Assembly: GCA_024635795.1 (NCBI GenBank)
Contig: JAGXIH010000027.1
Location: 1-50,077, forward strand
Source of the DNA: Salegentibacter sp.
Lineage (GTDB): Bacteria > Bacteroidota > Bacteroidia > Flavobacteriales > Flavobacteriaceae
Reading direction: 5' to 3'
Length of the DNA: 50,077 nt
The notes under the pieces were generated by a model, which made no database searches, had not been told where the DNA came from, and saw nothing but the letters and a program-made list of their open reading frames with translations. The translations under genes were made by a program, and so were the position numbers. Positions 27,149 through 33,919 of this stretch are shown piece by piece (the stretch's first letter is position 1; each line of letters opens with the position of its first letter).

Positions 27149-27601
27149 ATGAATATAGAAGACACGATAAAAGCCTCTAACAAATTACCGGATTCCCGCC
27201 GGCTTATTCTCAATATCCTCGTTACAGCCAACCATATTAACGACAGGATTGGAGAGGCCTTAAAAGATTTTGATCTTTCTATTCCGCAATTTAACGTGTT
27301 GCGCATTCTTAGGGGACAAAAAGGAAAACCTGCAAATCTAAGCACTATACAGGAGCGAATGGTTAGCAGAATGAGCAATACCACACGATTGGTAGACAAA
27401 CTAATCGCAAAGAACCTGGTAGAACGGGTGACCTGTGAAGCTAACAGGCGCAAGGTTGAAATAAGTATTACGAAAAAAGGTCTGGAGTTCCTCCAGGAAG
27501 TAGATCCGGTGATAGATAAAATTGAATCTGAAATCACATCCCGGTTAAATGCCGAAGAAAATGAATTGATAAACGAGAAGTTAAATGAGTTGAGAGCTTA
27601 A
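27149..27601 (+). CDS. MarR-family transcriptional regulator
   Basis: This 150-residue winged-helix protein has dimerisation helices at both ends. It contains LSTIQERMVSRMSNTTRLVDKLIAKNLVER (recognition helix region, about 69-98) and a basic wing (CEANRRKVEISITKKG, about 101-116). I chose ATG 27149 because it leaves about 20 nt after the predicted transcription start; ATG 27134 is an alternative but lies inside the operator palindrome. It precedes two yceI genes on the same strand (79-base gap) and probably controls them and itself. The ligand is unknown. Confidence 0.88.
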   Translation: MNIEDTIKASNKLPDSRRLILNILVTANHINDRIGEALKDFDLSIPQFNVLRILRGQKGKPANLSTIQERMVSRMSNTTRLVDKLIAKNLVERVTCEANRRKVEISITKKGLEFLQEVDPVIDKIESEITSRLNAEENELINEKLNELRA

Positions 27602-27680
27602 TGCCGGAACAATCCGAAACAACCAATGGCTCGCACTAATAAGTAAATTAAATATAAACCAAAATCAAATAATAGGAAGT

Positions 27681-28259
27681 ATGAAAAAGAATGTTTTAAA
27701 AGTTGCCCTTGCAACTGTGATCGTTTTAACTACCGTTGCCTTTACTGCGAATAGCCTTAAAAAAAAGGAAATTGATGTGAAAGACAGTGAAGTTAGCTGG
27801 AGAGGTGAAAAAGTTACCGGATTCCATACCGGAACAGTAGAACTTAAAGAAGGTCATTTTTTAGTGGAAGATGGTGAACTTAAGGGCGGAGAATTCATTA
27901 TAGATATGAGTTCCATCATGGTAACCGACCTTGAAGGTGAAGACAAAGCTAAGCTGGAAGGTCACCTGAAGTCTGATGATTTCTTTGGTGTCCAAACCTA
28001 TCCTCAGGCTAAACTTATTATTACCAGTGCAGCGAAAAAAAGCGATGGTACCTATGGTGTAGTTGCCGACCTTACTATTAAAGAAGATTCTCACCCTGTA
28101 ACTTTTGACCTTGAATGGAATGAGAATTCGGCCAGCACCGCACTAACTATAGACCGTTCAAAATATAACGTGCGTTTTGGTTCGGGAAGTTTCTTCGACA
28201 ACCTTGGAGACAAGACTATTTACGACAACTTTGAGTTGGAAGTAGAGTTGAAGTTCTAA
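27681..28259 (+). CDS. YceI-family protein with signal peptide
   Basis: This 192-residue protein has a signal peptide (about 1-24, VALATVIVLTTVAFTA) and a YceI lipocalin-like barrel. Motifs include VSWRGEKVTGFHTGTVELKEG, GGEFIIDMSSI, HLKSDDFFGVQTYPQAKL and DRSKYNVRFGSGSFFDNLGD. YceI proteins bind isoprenoid-type lipids such as polyprenyl chains in a periplasmic barrel. It lies between the MarR gene and a second, closely similar YceI gene, suggesting a MarR-controlled lipid or stress function. Confidence 0.92.
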   Translation: MKKNVLKVALATVIVLTTVAFTANSLKKKEIDVKDSEVSWRGEKVTGFHTGTVELKEGHFLVEDGELKGGEFIIDMSSIMVTDLEGEDKAKLEGHLKSDDFFGVQTYPQAKLIITSAAKKSDGTYGVVADLTIKEDSHPVTFDLEWNENSASTALTIDRSKYNVRFGSGSFFDNLGDKTIYDNFELEVELKF

Positions 28260-28289
28260 ATCGACGGGAAAGAAATTGCTATTGAAATT

Positions 28290-28319
28290 GAAAAGAAAAA
28301 GAAAAAGAAAAAGAAAAAA
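28290..28319 (+). repeat. (GAAAAA)n tract between the two yceI genes
   Basis: Five purine units (GAAAA, then GAAAAA repeats) end 11 bases before the ATG of the second yceI gene. Such a tract can gain or lose units by slippage and would alter the spacing or folding of the ribosome-binding region. Confidence 0.7.
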
Positions 28320-28330
28320 CTAAAAAGACT

Positions 28331-28834
28331 ATGGAAAAGCAGGTAAATGCTCAGGCCAGTAATGTTGCCTGGAAAGGTAAAAAAGTATTGGGATCTCACT
28401 CCGGAACTATTGATCTTAAGGATGGAAAGTTCCAGATGGAAAACGATGAAATCAAAGGAGGGGAATTTGTAATGGATATGACCAGTATCACTGTAACCGA
28501 TCTTAAAGGAGATGATAAAGCTGGTCTTGAAGGCCATTTGAATTCTGATGATTTCTTTGGGGTTGACAATTATCCAACTTCAAAACTCGTAATTACCAGT
28601 GTGGCCAAAAAAGACGACGGGACTTACGGAGTGGTTGGCGATCTCACCATCAAAGATCAAACTCATCCTGTAACCTTCGATTTGGACTGGAACGATAATA
28701 CCGCAACTACCAAATTAAGCATAGACCGTTCAAAATATAATGTGCGGTATAATTCAGGTAGTTTCTTTAGCGGACTCGGAGACCAGACTATTTACGATAA
28801 TTTCGATTTAAATATTGAGTTGAAATTCAAGTAA
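28331..28834 (+). CDS. Second YceI-family protein, no signal peptide
   Basis: This 167-residue protein closely resembles the preceding YceI along its whole barrel (GGEFVMDMTSITVTDLKGDD, HLNSDDFFGVDNYPTSKL, DRSKYNVRYNSGSFFSGLGD). It begins MEKQVNAQASNVAWKG directly at the barrel, with no export signal, and only 71 bases separate the two genes. It is a tandem duplicate that either became cytosolic or is a remnant translated poorly. In its own frame an upstream TGA (28289-28291) excludes a longer N-terminus. The frame just before the ATG reads as Lys/Glu repeats. A terminator follows. Confidence 0.85.
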   Translation: MEKQVNAQASNVAWKGKKVLGSHSGTIDLKDGKFQMENDEIKGGEFVMDMTSITVTDLKGDDKAGLEGHLNSDDFFGVDNYPTSKLVITSVAKKDDGTYGVVGDLTIKDQTHPVTFDLDWNDNTATTKLSIDRSKYNVRYNSGSFFSGLGDQTIYDNFDLNIELKFK

Positions 28835-28851
28835 AAATTTGCCCCAATTTT

Positions 28852-28887
28852 AGCCGGAAAAGTTAAATTCACTTTTTCGGCTTTTTT
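28852..28887 (+). terminator. Terminator after the second yceI gene
   Basis: AGCCGGAAAAGT and ACTTTTTCGGCT form a 12-base stem with one mismatch around a 7-base loop, followed by six T. It separates the yceI unit from the trp promoter just downstream. Confidence 0.88.
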
Positions 28888-28901
28888 ATGTATTAATTCG
28901 C

Positions 28902-28931
28902 TTGTTTTTAAAAATATGCTTTCTATCTTTG
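28902..28931 (+). promoter_or_regulatory. trp operon promoter (TTG-N19-TAnnTTTG)
   Basis: TTG at 28902-28904, exactly 19 bases, then TATCTTTG at 28924-28931 match the Bacteroidota housekeeping consensus. The predicted transcription start is about 28935-28937, directly at the leader-peptide ATG (28937). The leader may therefore be translated from a leaderless or nearly leaderless mRNA. Confidence 0.85.
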
Positions 28932-28936
28932 AAGCA

Positions 28937-28993
28937 ATGAAAAACAGAATAGCAAATACCTGGTGGTGGAATAATTTACGTCGAACGTCGTGA
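28937..28993 (+). CDS. trpL: trp operon leader peptide (three tandem Trp codons)
   Basis: An 18-codon frame reads MKNRIANTWWWNNLRRTS and ends in TGA. The three consecutive TGG codons are at 28961-28969. It lies a few bases after a consensus promoter and 30 bases before a Rho-independent terminator, and the trp biosynthetic genes follow. This is the classical arrangement for ribosome-mediated attenuation: when charged tRNA-Trp is scarce the ribosome stalls on the UGG run and downstream pairing changes. There is no room for a normal ribosome binding site between the predicted transcription start and the ATG. Confidence 0.88.
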   Translation: MKNRIANTWWWNNLRRTS

Positions 28994-29022
28994 AGTAACA
29001 CTGCTATAGTATAAAATCATAC

Positions 29023-29051
29023 AAAGGCTTGTCTCACGACAAGCCTTTTTT
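29023..29051 (+). terminator. trp attenuator (terminator hairpin plus candidate alternative pairings)
   Basis: AAAGGCTTGTC and GACAAGCCTTT form a perfect 11-base stem around TCAC, followed by T residues. Upstream, TTTACG (28975-28980) can pair with CGTGAA (28989-28994) with one G-U. GTCGTGA (28987-28993) is perfectly complementary to TCACGAC (29034-29040), which covers the terminator loop and first bases of its second arm. A ribosome paused on the Trp codons would cover the first of these strands and free the second. An 8-base-pair part of the terminator stem could still form, so the exact antiterminator is unproven. Confidence 0.8.
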
Positions 29052-29068
29052 CATTTAAAAATATAGTA

Positions 29069-29145
29069 GTCATTTCCGCGAAGGCGGAAATCTCTAAAGC
29101 AAAAAAATAAACTTGAAATTAGACTCCCTCCTTCGAGGGAGTGAC
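29069..29145. repeat. REP-like inverted palindrome pair upstream of the GIY-YIG gene
   Basis: The first element (29069-29094) starts GTCATTTCCGCGAAGGCGGA; the second (29121-29145) is AGACTCCCTC-CTTC-GAGGGAG-TGAC. Read on the other strand the second has the same plan as the first (GTCA, short arm, GAAG loop, arm, TCT), so the two face each other like the halves of a REPIN. The pair ends 14 bases before the GIY-YIG start codon. Confidence 0.78.
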
Positions 29146-29159
29146 AACAGAATTAATAC

Positions 29160-29456
29160 ATGAACCCTAATTACCAATATTACGTTTACATCATTACAAA
29201 CCGTAAAAATGGAACATTATATATTGGAATGACCGGAAACCTAAAACAAAGACTATATCAGCATAAAAATCAAAGCTCAAAAAGCTTTAGCTCCCGATAC
29301 AGGCTTAATAAATTAGTATACTATGAAAAATTCGAATATCCGTCGTTGGCGATTAAAAGAGAAAAGCAATTAAAAAAATGGAATCGAAACTGGAAAATAA
29401 ACCTGATAAATGATTTTAACTCAGATTGGGAGGATTTGACAAAACGATTTAAATAA
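29160..29456 (+). CDS. GIY-YIG nuclease (YhbQ/UPF0213-like), inserted in the trp leader region
   Basis: This 98-residue protein has the complete compact GIY-YIG fold: YVYIITNRKNGTLYIGMTGN (about 8-27) with the two signature strands, Arg31 in KQRLYQH, and a Glu in AIKREKQLKKW (about 64-74) as the expected metal ligand. Proteins of this size are small DNA-cutting or structure-specific nucleases of poorly known function. The gene lies between the trp attenuator and trpE on the coding strand and is closely flanked by palindromic repeats: one pair ends 14 bases before the ATG and two copies begin 12 bases after the stop. This suggests that gene and repeats form a mobile unit. Confidence 0.85.
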   Translation: MNPNYQYYVYIITNRKNGTLYIGMTGNLKQRLYQHKNQSSKSFSSRYRLNKLVYYEKFEYPSLAIKREKQLKKWNRNWKINLINDFNSDWEDLTKRFK

Positions 29457-29468
29457 AAAAATATATAA

Positions 29469-29539
29469 AGACTCCCGCCTTCGCGGGAGTGACAGGAAGA
29501 AATCAAAATAAATTAGATTCCCTCCTTCGAGGGAGTGAC
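29469..29539. repeat. Two REP-like palindromes between the GIY-YIG gene and trpE
   Basis: AGACTCCCGC-CTTC-GCGGGAGTGAC (29469-29493) and AGATTCCCTC-CTTC-GAGGGAGTGAC (29515-29539) are in the same orientation and separated by 21 bases. The second ends 13 bases before the trpE ATG. The compensating base changes in the two arms (CCCGC/GCGGG and CCCTC/GAGGG) show that pairing is maintained. Confidence 0.82.
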
Positions 29540-29552
29540 AAAAAGAAAATTA

Positions 29553-30947
29553 ATGTACGAACTAAAAACCACCCATAAAAAACTGCTGGCCGACACCATT
29601 ACCCCGGTGAGCGTCTACCTTAAACTGAGGGACAAATACCCCAATTCCCTGCTCCTGGAAAGCAGTGATTACCACGCCAGCGACAATTCTTTTTCTTATA
29701 TCTGCTGTAATCCTATAGCATCAATCAAGCTGCAGAATGAGGTGATCACGGAGGTTTTTCCCGATGGCAGTAAAAAAACCACCCCGATCTCTTCGGAAGT
29801 AAACATTCCCGAAAGGATCCAGGAATTCTCTAAGAGATTTAAAACTACAAACGGCAAATTCAAGTTCATCAACAACGGACTTTTCGGTTACATTGCCTAC
29901 GACGGGGTTAGATATTTCGAGGATATTGAAATTTCAAAAAAGGAAGGCGACCTTCAAATCCCCGACATTTATTACGCTGTCTATCAGAATATCATTGCGA
30001 TAAATCACTTCAATAACGAGGCTTACATCTTCGATCACAGCTACGACACAGAAAGCAGGATCGCCGAAATTGAACAGCAGATCAAAGTGCGCAATTTTGC
30101 CACCTATAATTTCACGCGCCAGGAAGCACCGATTTCCAATCTTACCGATGAAGAATTTAAGGAGAATGTGAAACTGGGCAAAAAACATTGCTTCCGCGGA
30201 GATGTTTTCCAGATGGTGCTCTCCCGCCGGTTTTCCCAGAAGTTCAAAGGAGACGAGTTCAACGTGTACCGGGCGCTTCGCAGCGTGAACCCCTCCCCGT
30301 ACCTTTTCTTTTTTGACTACGGAAGTTTTAAGATCTTCGGCAGTTCTCCTGAAGCACAGCTGGTGGTAAAAGATGGCCGGGCAGAAATACATCCCATCGC
30401 CGGAACCTTCAAACGCACCGGAAATGACGAGGAAGACGCCGAACTGGCCAAAAAACTCGCCGCCGACGAAAAGGAAAACGCCGAACACGTGATGCTGGTA
30501 GACCTTGCACGAAACGACCTCAGCCGCCACGGCAACGATGTGAAGGTGGAAAAATACCGGGAAATTCAGTTTTTCTCCCACGTGATTCATCTGGTGAGCA
30601 AAGTAACCGGAAAAAAAGATCCAAACACCAACACCATGCAGGTAGTAGCCGATACCTTTCCCGCGGGAACCCTTAGCGGCGCACCCAAACACAGCGCGAT
30701 GAAACTCATCGAAAAATATGAAAACGTGAACCGCGATGCATACGGTGGCGCTATCGGATTTATGGATTTTGAAGGCAACTTTAATCACGCGATCATCATC
30801 CGCTCCTTTGTGAGCAAAAATCACCACCTTCATTACCAGGCCGGGGCCGGCGTGGTTTCAGAATCGGTGGAAGAAAACGAATTACAGGAAGTATATAATA
30901 AACTAGGGGCTCTGACAAAAGCCCTGGAAATAGCGGAGGAAATTTAG
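29553..30947 (+). CDS. trpE: Anthranilate synthase component I
   Basis: This 464-residue enzyme converts chorismate and glutamine-derived ammonia to anthranilate with TrpG. Visible motifs are SLLLESSD near residue 30 (the LLES tryptophan-feedback site), FGSSPEAQL, HPIAGTFKR, DEKENAEHVMLVDLARND (metal and chorismate region) and GTLSGAPKHSAMKLI. I chose ATG 29553; an in-frame GTG at 29535 lies inside the palindromic repeat and is unlikely. It is the first enzyme gene of the operon, subject to the upstream attenuator and probably to feedback inhibition. A 69-base gap holding a GC-rich hairpin separates it from trpG. Confidence 0.96.
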   Translation: MYELKTTHKKLLADTITPVSVYLKLRDKYPNSLLLESSDYHASDNSFSYICCNPIASIKLQNEVITEVFPDGSKKTTPISSEVNIPERIQEFSKRFKTTNGKFKFINNGLFGYIAYDGVRYFEDIEISKKEGDLQIPDIYYAVYQNIIAINHFNNEAYIFDHSYDTESRIAEIEQQIKVRNFATYNFTRQEAPISNLTDEEFKENVKLGKKHCFRGDVFQMVLSRRFSQKFKGDEFNVYRALRSVNPSPYLFFFDYGSFKIFGSSPEAQLVVKDGRAEIHPIAGTFKRTGNDEEDAELAKKLAADEKENAEHVMLVDLARNDLSRHGNDVKVEKYREIQFFSHVIHLVSKVTGKKDPNTNTMQVVADTFPAGTLSGAPKHSAMKLIEKYENVNRDAYGGAIGFMDFEGNFNHAIIIRSFVSKNHHLHYQAGAGVVSESVEENELQEVYNKLGALTKALEIAEEI

Positions 30948-30956
30948 TCGTCCCCC

Positions 30957-30996
30957 AAAAGGCCTCCCCTCAGTCCCCTCCGAGGGAGGGGTAGTT
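30957..30996. repeat. CCCCTCC...GGAGGGG hairpin repeat between trpE and trpG
   Basis: AAAAGGCCTCCCCTCAGTC is followed by CCCCTCCGAGGGAGGGG. The second part forms a tight hairpin. It differs from the GTCA...TCT palindromes on either side, so it is a separate repeat type. Confidence 0.55.
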
Positions 30997-31016
30997 AAAA
31001 ATTAGAAAGTAAAATT

Positions 31017-31607
31017 ATGAATACTGAAAATACAAATCCCGGAAAGAGGATCCTAGTAATAGACAACTATGATTCCTTTGTGTACAATCTTGTACATTAT
31101 CTGGAAGAATTAGATTACCAGGTTACCGTCAAAAGAAACGACCAGCTCGAACTGGAAGATGTAGAGGATTTCGATAAGATCCTGCTTTCACCGGGACCGG
31201 GGATTCCAGATGAGGCCGGACTCCTGAAACCCATCATAGAAAAATATGCGGCTACCAAAAGCATTCTGGGAGTTTGCCTCGGGCAACAGGCCATAGGAGA
31301 GGTTTTCGGCGGAAAACTGGGCAACCTGGAAAGCGTTTACCACGGTGTCGCTACCGATATTGAAATCTGTGTAGACGATGAACCCCTTTTTAAGGATCTT
31401 CCGAAGAAACTAAAGGTAGGCCGCTACCACTCCTGGGTTGTTTTAAAGGAACTGCCGGATTCCCTCATCGCGACTTCTTATGACGAAAACGGACAGGTGA
31501 TGTCCCTACGCCACCGGGATTACGATGTACGCGGGGTGCAATTCCACCCTGAATCGGTGTTGACCCCGGAGGGGAAACAAATAATAAAAAATTGGGTAAA
31601 CAATTAA
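31017..31607 (+). CDS. trpG: Anthranilate synthase component II (glutamine amidotransferase)
   Basis: This 196-residue class-I glutamine amidotransferase supplies ammonia to TrpE. NYDSFVYNLVHYL (about 17-29), SPGPGIPDEAG (about 58-68), nucleophile Cys87 in GVCLGQQAIGE, and the His/Glu pair in VQFHPESVLTPEG (about 174-186) complete the catalytic triad. Ten extra residues precede the usual start of the family. A palindrome of the GTCATT family begins at the base after its stop codon. Confidence 0.95.
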   Translation: MNTENTNPGKRILVIDNYDSFVYNLVHYLEELDYQVTVKRNDQLELEDVEDFDKILLSPGPGIPDEAGLLKPIIEKYAATKSILGVCLGQQAIGEVFGGKLGNLESVYHGVATDIEICVDDEPLFKDLPKKLKVGRYHSWVVLKELPDSLIATSYDENGQVMSLRHRDYDVRGVQFHPESVLTPEGKQIIKNWVNN

Positions 31608-31693
31608 GTCATTTCCGCAGCCTGTACTGAATTTATTTCAGTAAGGGCGGAAACCCAAATAACAATTTAGACTCCCGCCTTCGCGGGAGTGAT
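31608..31693. repeat. REP-like palindrome pair between trpG and trpD
   Basis: GTCATTTCCGC opens directly after the trpG stop. Its partner arm GGGCGGAAAC follows a 28-base insert that itself holds TACTGAA/TTCAGTA (31625-31643). The second element AGACTCCCGC-CTTC-GCGGGAGTGAT (31669-31693) is in the opposite orientation and ends 12 bases before the trpD ATG. This mirrors the pair upstream of the GIY-YIG gene. Confidence 0.78.
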
Positions 31694-31705
31694 AAAGAAA
31701 TAAGT

Positions 31706-32698
31706 ATGAAAGCACTATTAAATAGGTTAATAAATCACGAAACCATCTCCAAGGAAGAAGCCAAACAGGCGCTTTTCAGCATTTCCAGGGGAGAATATAA
31801 TGAGAATCAGATCGCAGCTTTTCTCACGGTGTATATGATGCGCAGCATCACTATCGAGGAGCTGGAAGGCTTCCGGGACGGACTCCTGGAACTCTGCCTG
31901 GCCGTAGACCTCAGCGCTTACAATCCTATCGATCTCTGCGGAACCGGAGGCGATGGGAAGGATACTTTCAATATTTCCACCACAGCTTCCTTTGTAACCG
32001 CAGGAGCGGGCATTAAGGTGACCAAACACGGGAATTACGGAGTTTCCTCGGTGAGCGGAAGCTCGAACGTGATGGAACAGCTCGGCATTAAATTCACCAA
32101 CGATGCCGGTTTTCTGGAAAAAACTCTGGACGAAACGGGAATATGTATTTTGCACGCCCCGCTCTTTCACCCCGCGATGAAGAATGTAGCCCCTATCAGG
32201 AAGTCCCTTGCGGTGAAAACCTTTTTCAATATGCTGGGACCAATGGTGAATCCGGCTTTCCCGAAACACCAGCTGGTTGGGGTCTTCGATCTGGAGCTGG
32301 CAAGGATGTACGCCTATTTATACCAGAATACCGATAAGAATTTCAGCATTTTGCACGCCCTGGATGGCTATGACGAGATCTCGCTAACCGGCAGCACCAA
32401 AATAATTTCAAATTCTTCAGAAATGATGCTGAGTCCCGAAGATCTTGGACTGGAACCGCTGAAGCAGGAAGAGATCGCCGGTGGCGGCAGCATTGAAAGT
32501 GCGGCGAAGATCTTTATGGATATTCTAGACGGAAAAGGCACAGAAGCTCAAAACAATGTAGTTTGCGCCAATGCCGGCATGGCCATCGCCACCGCAAAAG
32601 ACCTCAGCCCGCAGGAAGGTTTCGCCGAAGCCAAAGAATCCCTGGAATCAGGGAGAGCACTGGAAGTATTAAAAAAATTACAGGAACTTAGTAAATAG
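31706..32698 (+). CDS. trpD: Anthranilate phosphoribosyltransferase
   Basis: This 330-residue enzyme transfers phosphoribose from PRPP to anthranilate. The PRPP-binding motif DLCGTGGDGKDTFNISTT (about 71-88), the KHGNYGVSSVSGSSNVMEQL region (about 106-125) and the C-terminal GGSIESAA are intact. The length is normal for the family. It is the third enzyme gene of the operon, and its start lies 12 bases after a palindromic repeat. Confidence 0.95.
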   Translation: MKALLNRLINHETISKEEAKQALFSISRGEYNENQIAAFLTVYMMRSITIEELEGFRDGLLELCLAVDLSAYNPIDLCGTGGDGKDTFNISTTASFVTAGAGIKVTKHGNYGVSSVSGSSNVMEQLGIKFTNDAGFLEKTLDETGICILHAPLFHPAMKNVAPIRKSLAVKTFFNMLGPMVNPAFPKHQLVGVFDLELARMYAYLYQNTDKNFSILHALDGYDEISLTGSTKIISNSSEMMLSPEDLGLEPLKQEEIAGGGSIESAAKIFMDILDGKGTEAQNNVVCANAGMAIATAKDLSPQEGFAEAKESLESGRALEVLKKLQELSK

Positions 32699-32808
32699 TC
32701 TGTAGTCGCTTGTTTTTAGTCTGTAAGAAGGATTTAACAACAAACCATAAACAACAAACTACAAACAGCAACCCGACAACCAACAACCCAGAACTCAGAA
32801 ATAAAAAA
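32699..32808. repeat. Word-like AT/AC-rich spacer between trpD and trpC
   Basis: The spacer holds GTAGTCGCTTG and TAGTCTG units, then repeated AACAAC/ACAAACTACAAAC and CCGACAACCAACAACC units. Similar words recur at 34750-34800, 37660-37860 and 42530-42580. No coding potential is seen; a frame from 32710 into trpC is a by-product of the low stop density. Confidence 0.5.
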
Positions 32809-33603
32809 ATGAACATACTGGACAAAATTATAGCCGACAAGTACAAAGAAGTAGCCCTAAAAAAGCAGGTGGTACCGGTTTCACAGCTGGAGAATTCAGC
32901 GCTTTTTGATCGAAAAACCTTTTCATTAACTCAGCGGTTGAGAAATTCAGAAAGCGGGATCATCGCAGAGCATAAGCGGAGATCACCCTCAAAGTCGGTG
33001 ATCAATCAAAATCTGAATATCGCCGATGTTGCCGGTGGTTATGAAGCAGCAGGGGTTTGCGGGATGTCGGTTTTAACGGACGGCAAATATTTTGGCGGCT
33101 CGCTGGAGGATTTGCTTTATGCCAGGGCCTCGGCGAATTTACCTTTATTGCGCAAGGAATTTATCATCGATGAATATCAGCTACTGGAAGCCAAAGCACA
33201 CGGCGCCGACGTGATCCTGCTTATCGCAGCGGTTTTAGAACGGGAGCAGATAAAACAGCTTTCTGAATTTGCCAAAAGCCTGAATCTCGAGGTGCTGCTG
33301 GAAGTCCATAACGAAGAAGAACTTCAGAAATCGATTATGCCCAGCCTGGATATGCTTGGGGTAAATAACCGGAATTTGAAAACTTTTGAGGTGAGCACCG
33401 ATATCAGCAAGGAACTTTCAGAAAAGATTCCGTCCGAATTTGTAAAGGTTTCGGAGAGCGGGATTAGTTCAATAGAAACAATAAAGGATTTGAAGAACTA
33501 CGGCTACAAAGGCTTTTTGATCGGAGAGAATTTTATGAAAACCGATAACCCTGGCAAGGTAGCCGGAGATTTTATAAAAGAGTTGGAAAAATCAAGTTCA
33601 TAA
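32809..33603 (+). CDS. trpC: Indole-3-glycerol phosphate synthase
   Basis: This 264-residue (beta/alpha)8 enzyme closes the indole ring from CdRP. MNILDKIIADKYKEVALKK is the typical start at ATG 32809. SGIIAEHKRRSPSKSVIN (about 48-65) holds the catalytic Glu and Lys, LLRKEFIIDEYQL (about 111-123) the second Lys, and GVNNRNLKTFEV with VSESGISS the phosphate-binding loops. It is a separate gene and not fused to trpF as in enterobacteria. A 316-base hairpin-rich gap follows. Confidence 0.95.
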   Translation: MNILDKIIADKYKEVALKKQVVPVSQLENSALFDRKTFSLTQRLRNSESGIIAEHKRRSPSKSVINQNLNIADVAGGYEAAGVCGMSVLTDGKYFGGSLEDLLYARASANLPLLRKEFIIDEYQLLEAKAHGADVILLIAAVLEREQIKQLSEFAKSLNLEVLLEVHNEEELQKSIMPSLDMLGVNNRNLKTFEVSTDISKELSEKIPSEFVKVSESGISSIETIKDLKNYGYKGFLIGENFMKTDNPGKVAGDFIKELEKSSS

Positions 33604-33919
33604 TAAAAATAGATATTAATTCTAAATTTAACGAGCTTGTCGAGTCTATATCCCCGTTTGTGAGTGTAGCAAATCAGTAGCGTAAATAATTTTTGAAGCC
33701 TTGGAAAAAATTTAGCTACTGATTTTCGGTTTTTTGGCCTTGTTGCCAAAAAAACACCTCCACAAATGGCGCCCTTTTTTGTTTCGTTTTTTGGGCGAGC
33801 AAAAAATGAAAGGACAAAATGTAAAAGAAGAGACAGAGATTAAAATATGGGAAGTAGCAATGCAAGTAAAATTATATACAACAGCAAAGTCGAGATGTTA
33901 AGAGAAAAAACCTTTTTAA
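33604..33919. repeat. Three-hairpin insertion between trpC and trpF
   Basis: Inverted repeats in order are: AAATCAGTAGC (33671-33681) with GCTACTGATTT (33715-33725); GTTTTTTGGC (33729-33738) with GCCAAAAAAAC (33745-33755); and TTTCGTTTTTTG with CAAAAAATGAAA (about 33782-33812, one mismatch). The flanks are AT-rich with no coding signal. The second and third hairpins carry T-runs or A-runs in their arms and could act as partial terminators inside the operon. Confidence 0.65.

Noticed and set aside
29535-29552. GTG start for trpE, 18 bases upstream of the ATG
   Set aside because: The GTG belongs to the palindromic repeat; the ATG at 29553 gives the family's usual N-terminus.
29934-30833. 299-codon open frame antisense to trpE
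   Set aside because: It is a mirror of the codon bias of trpE, has unlikely composition (His, Phe and Val-rich) and no start context. Similar long antisense frames over dinB, dnaE, trpB and pyc were dismissed for the same reason.
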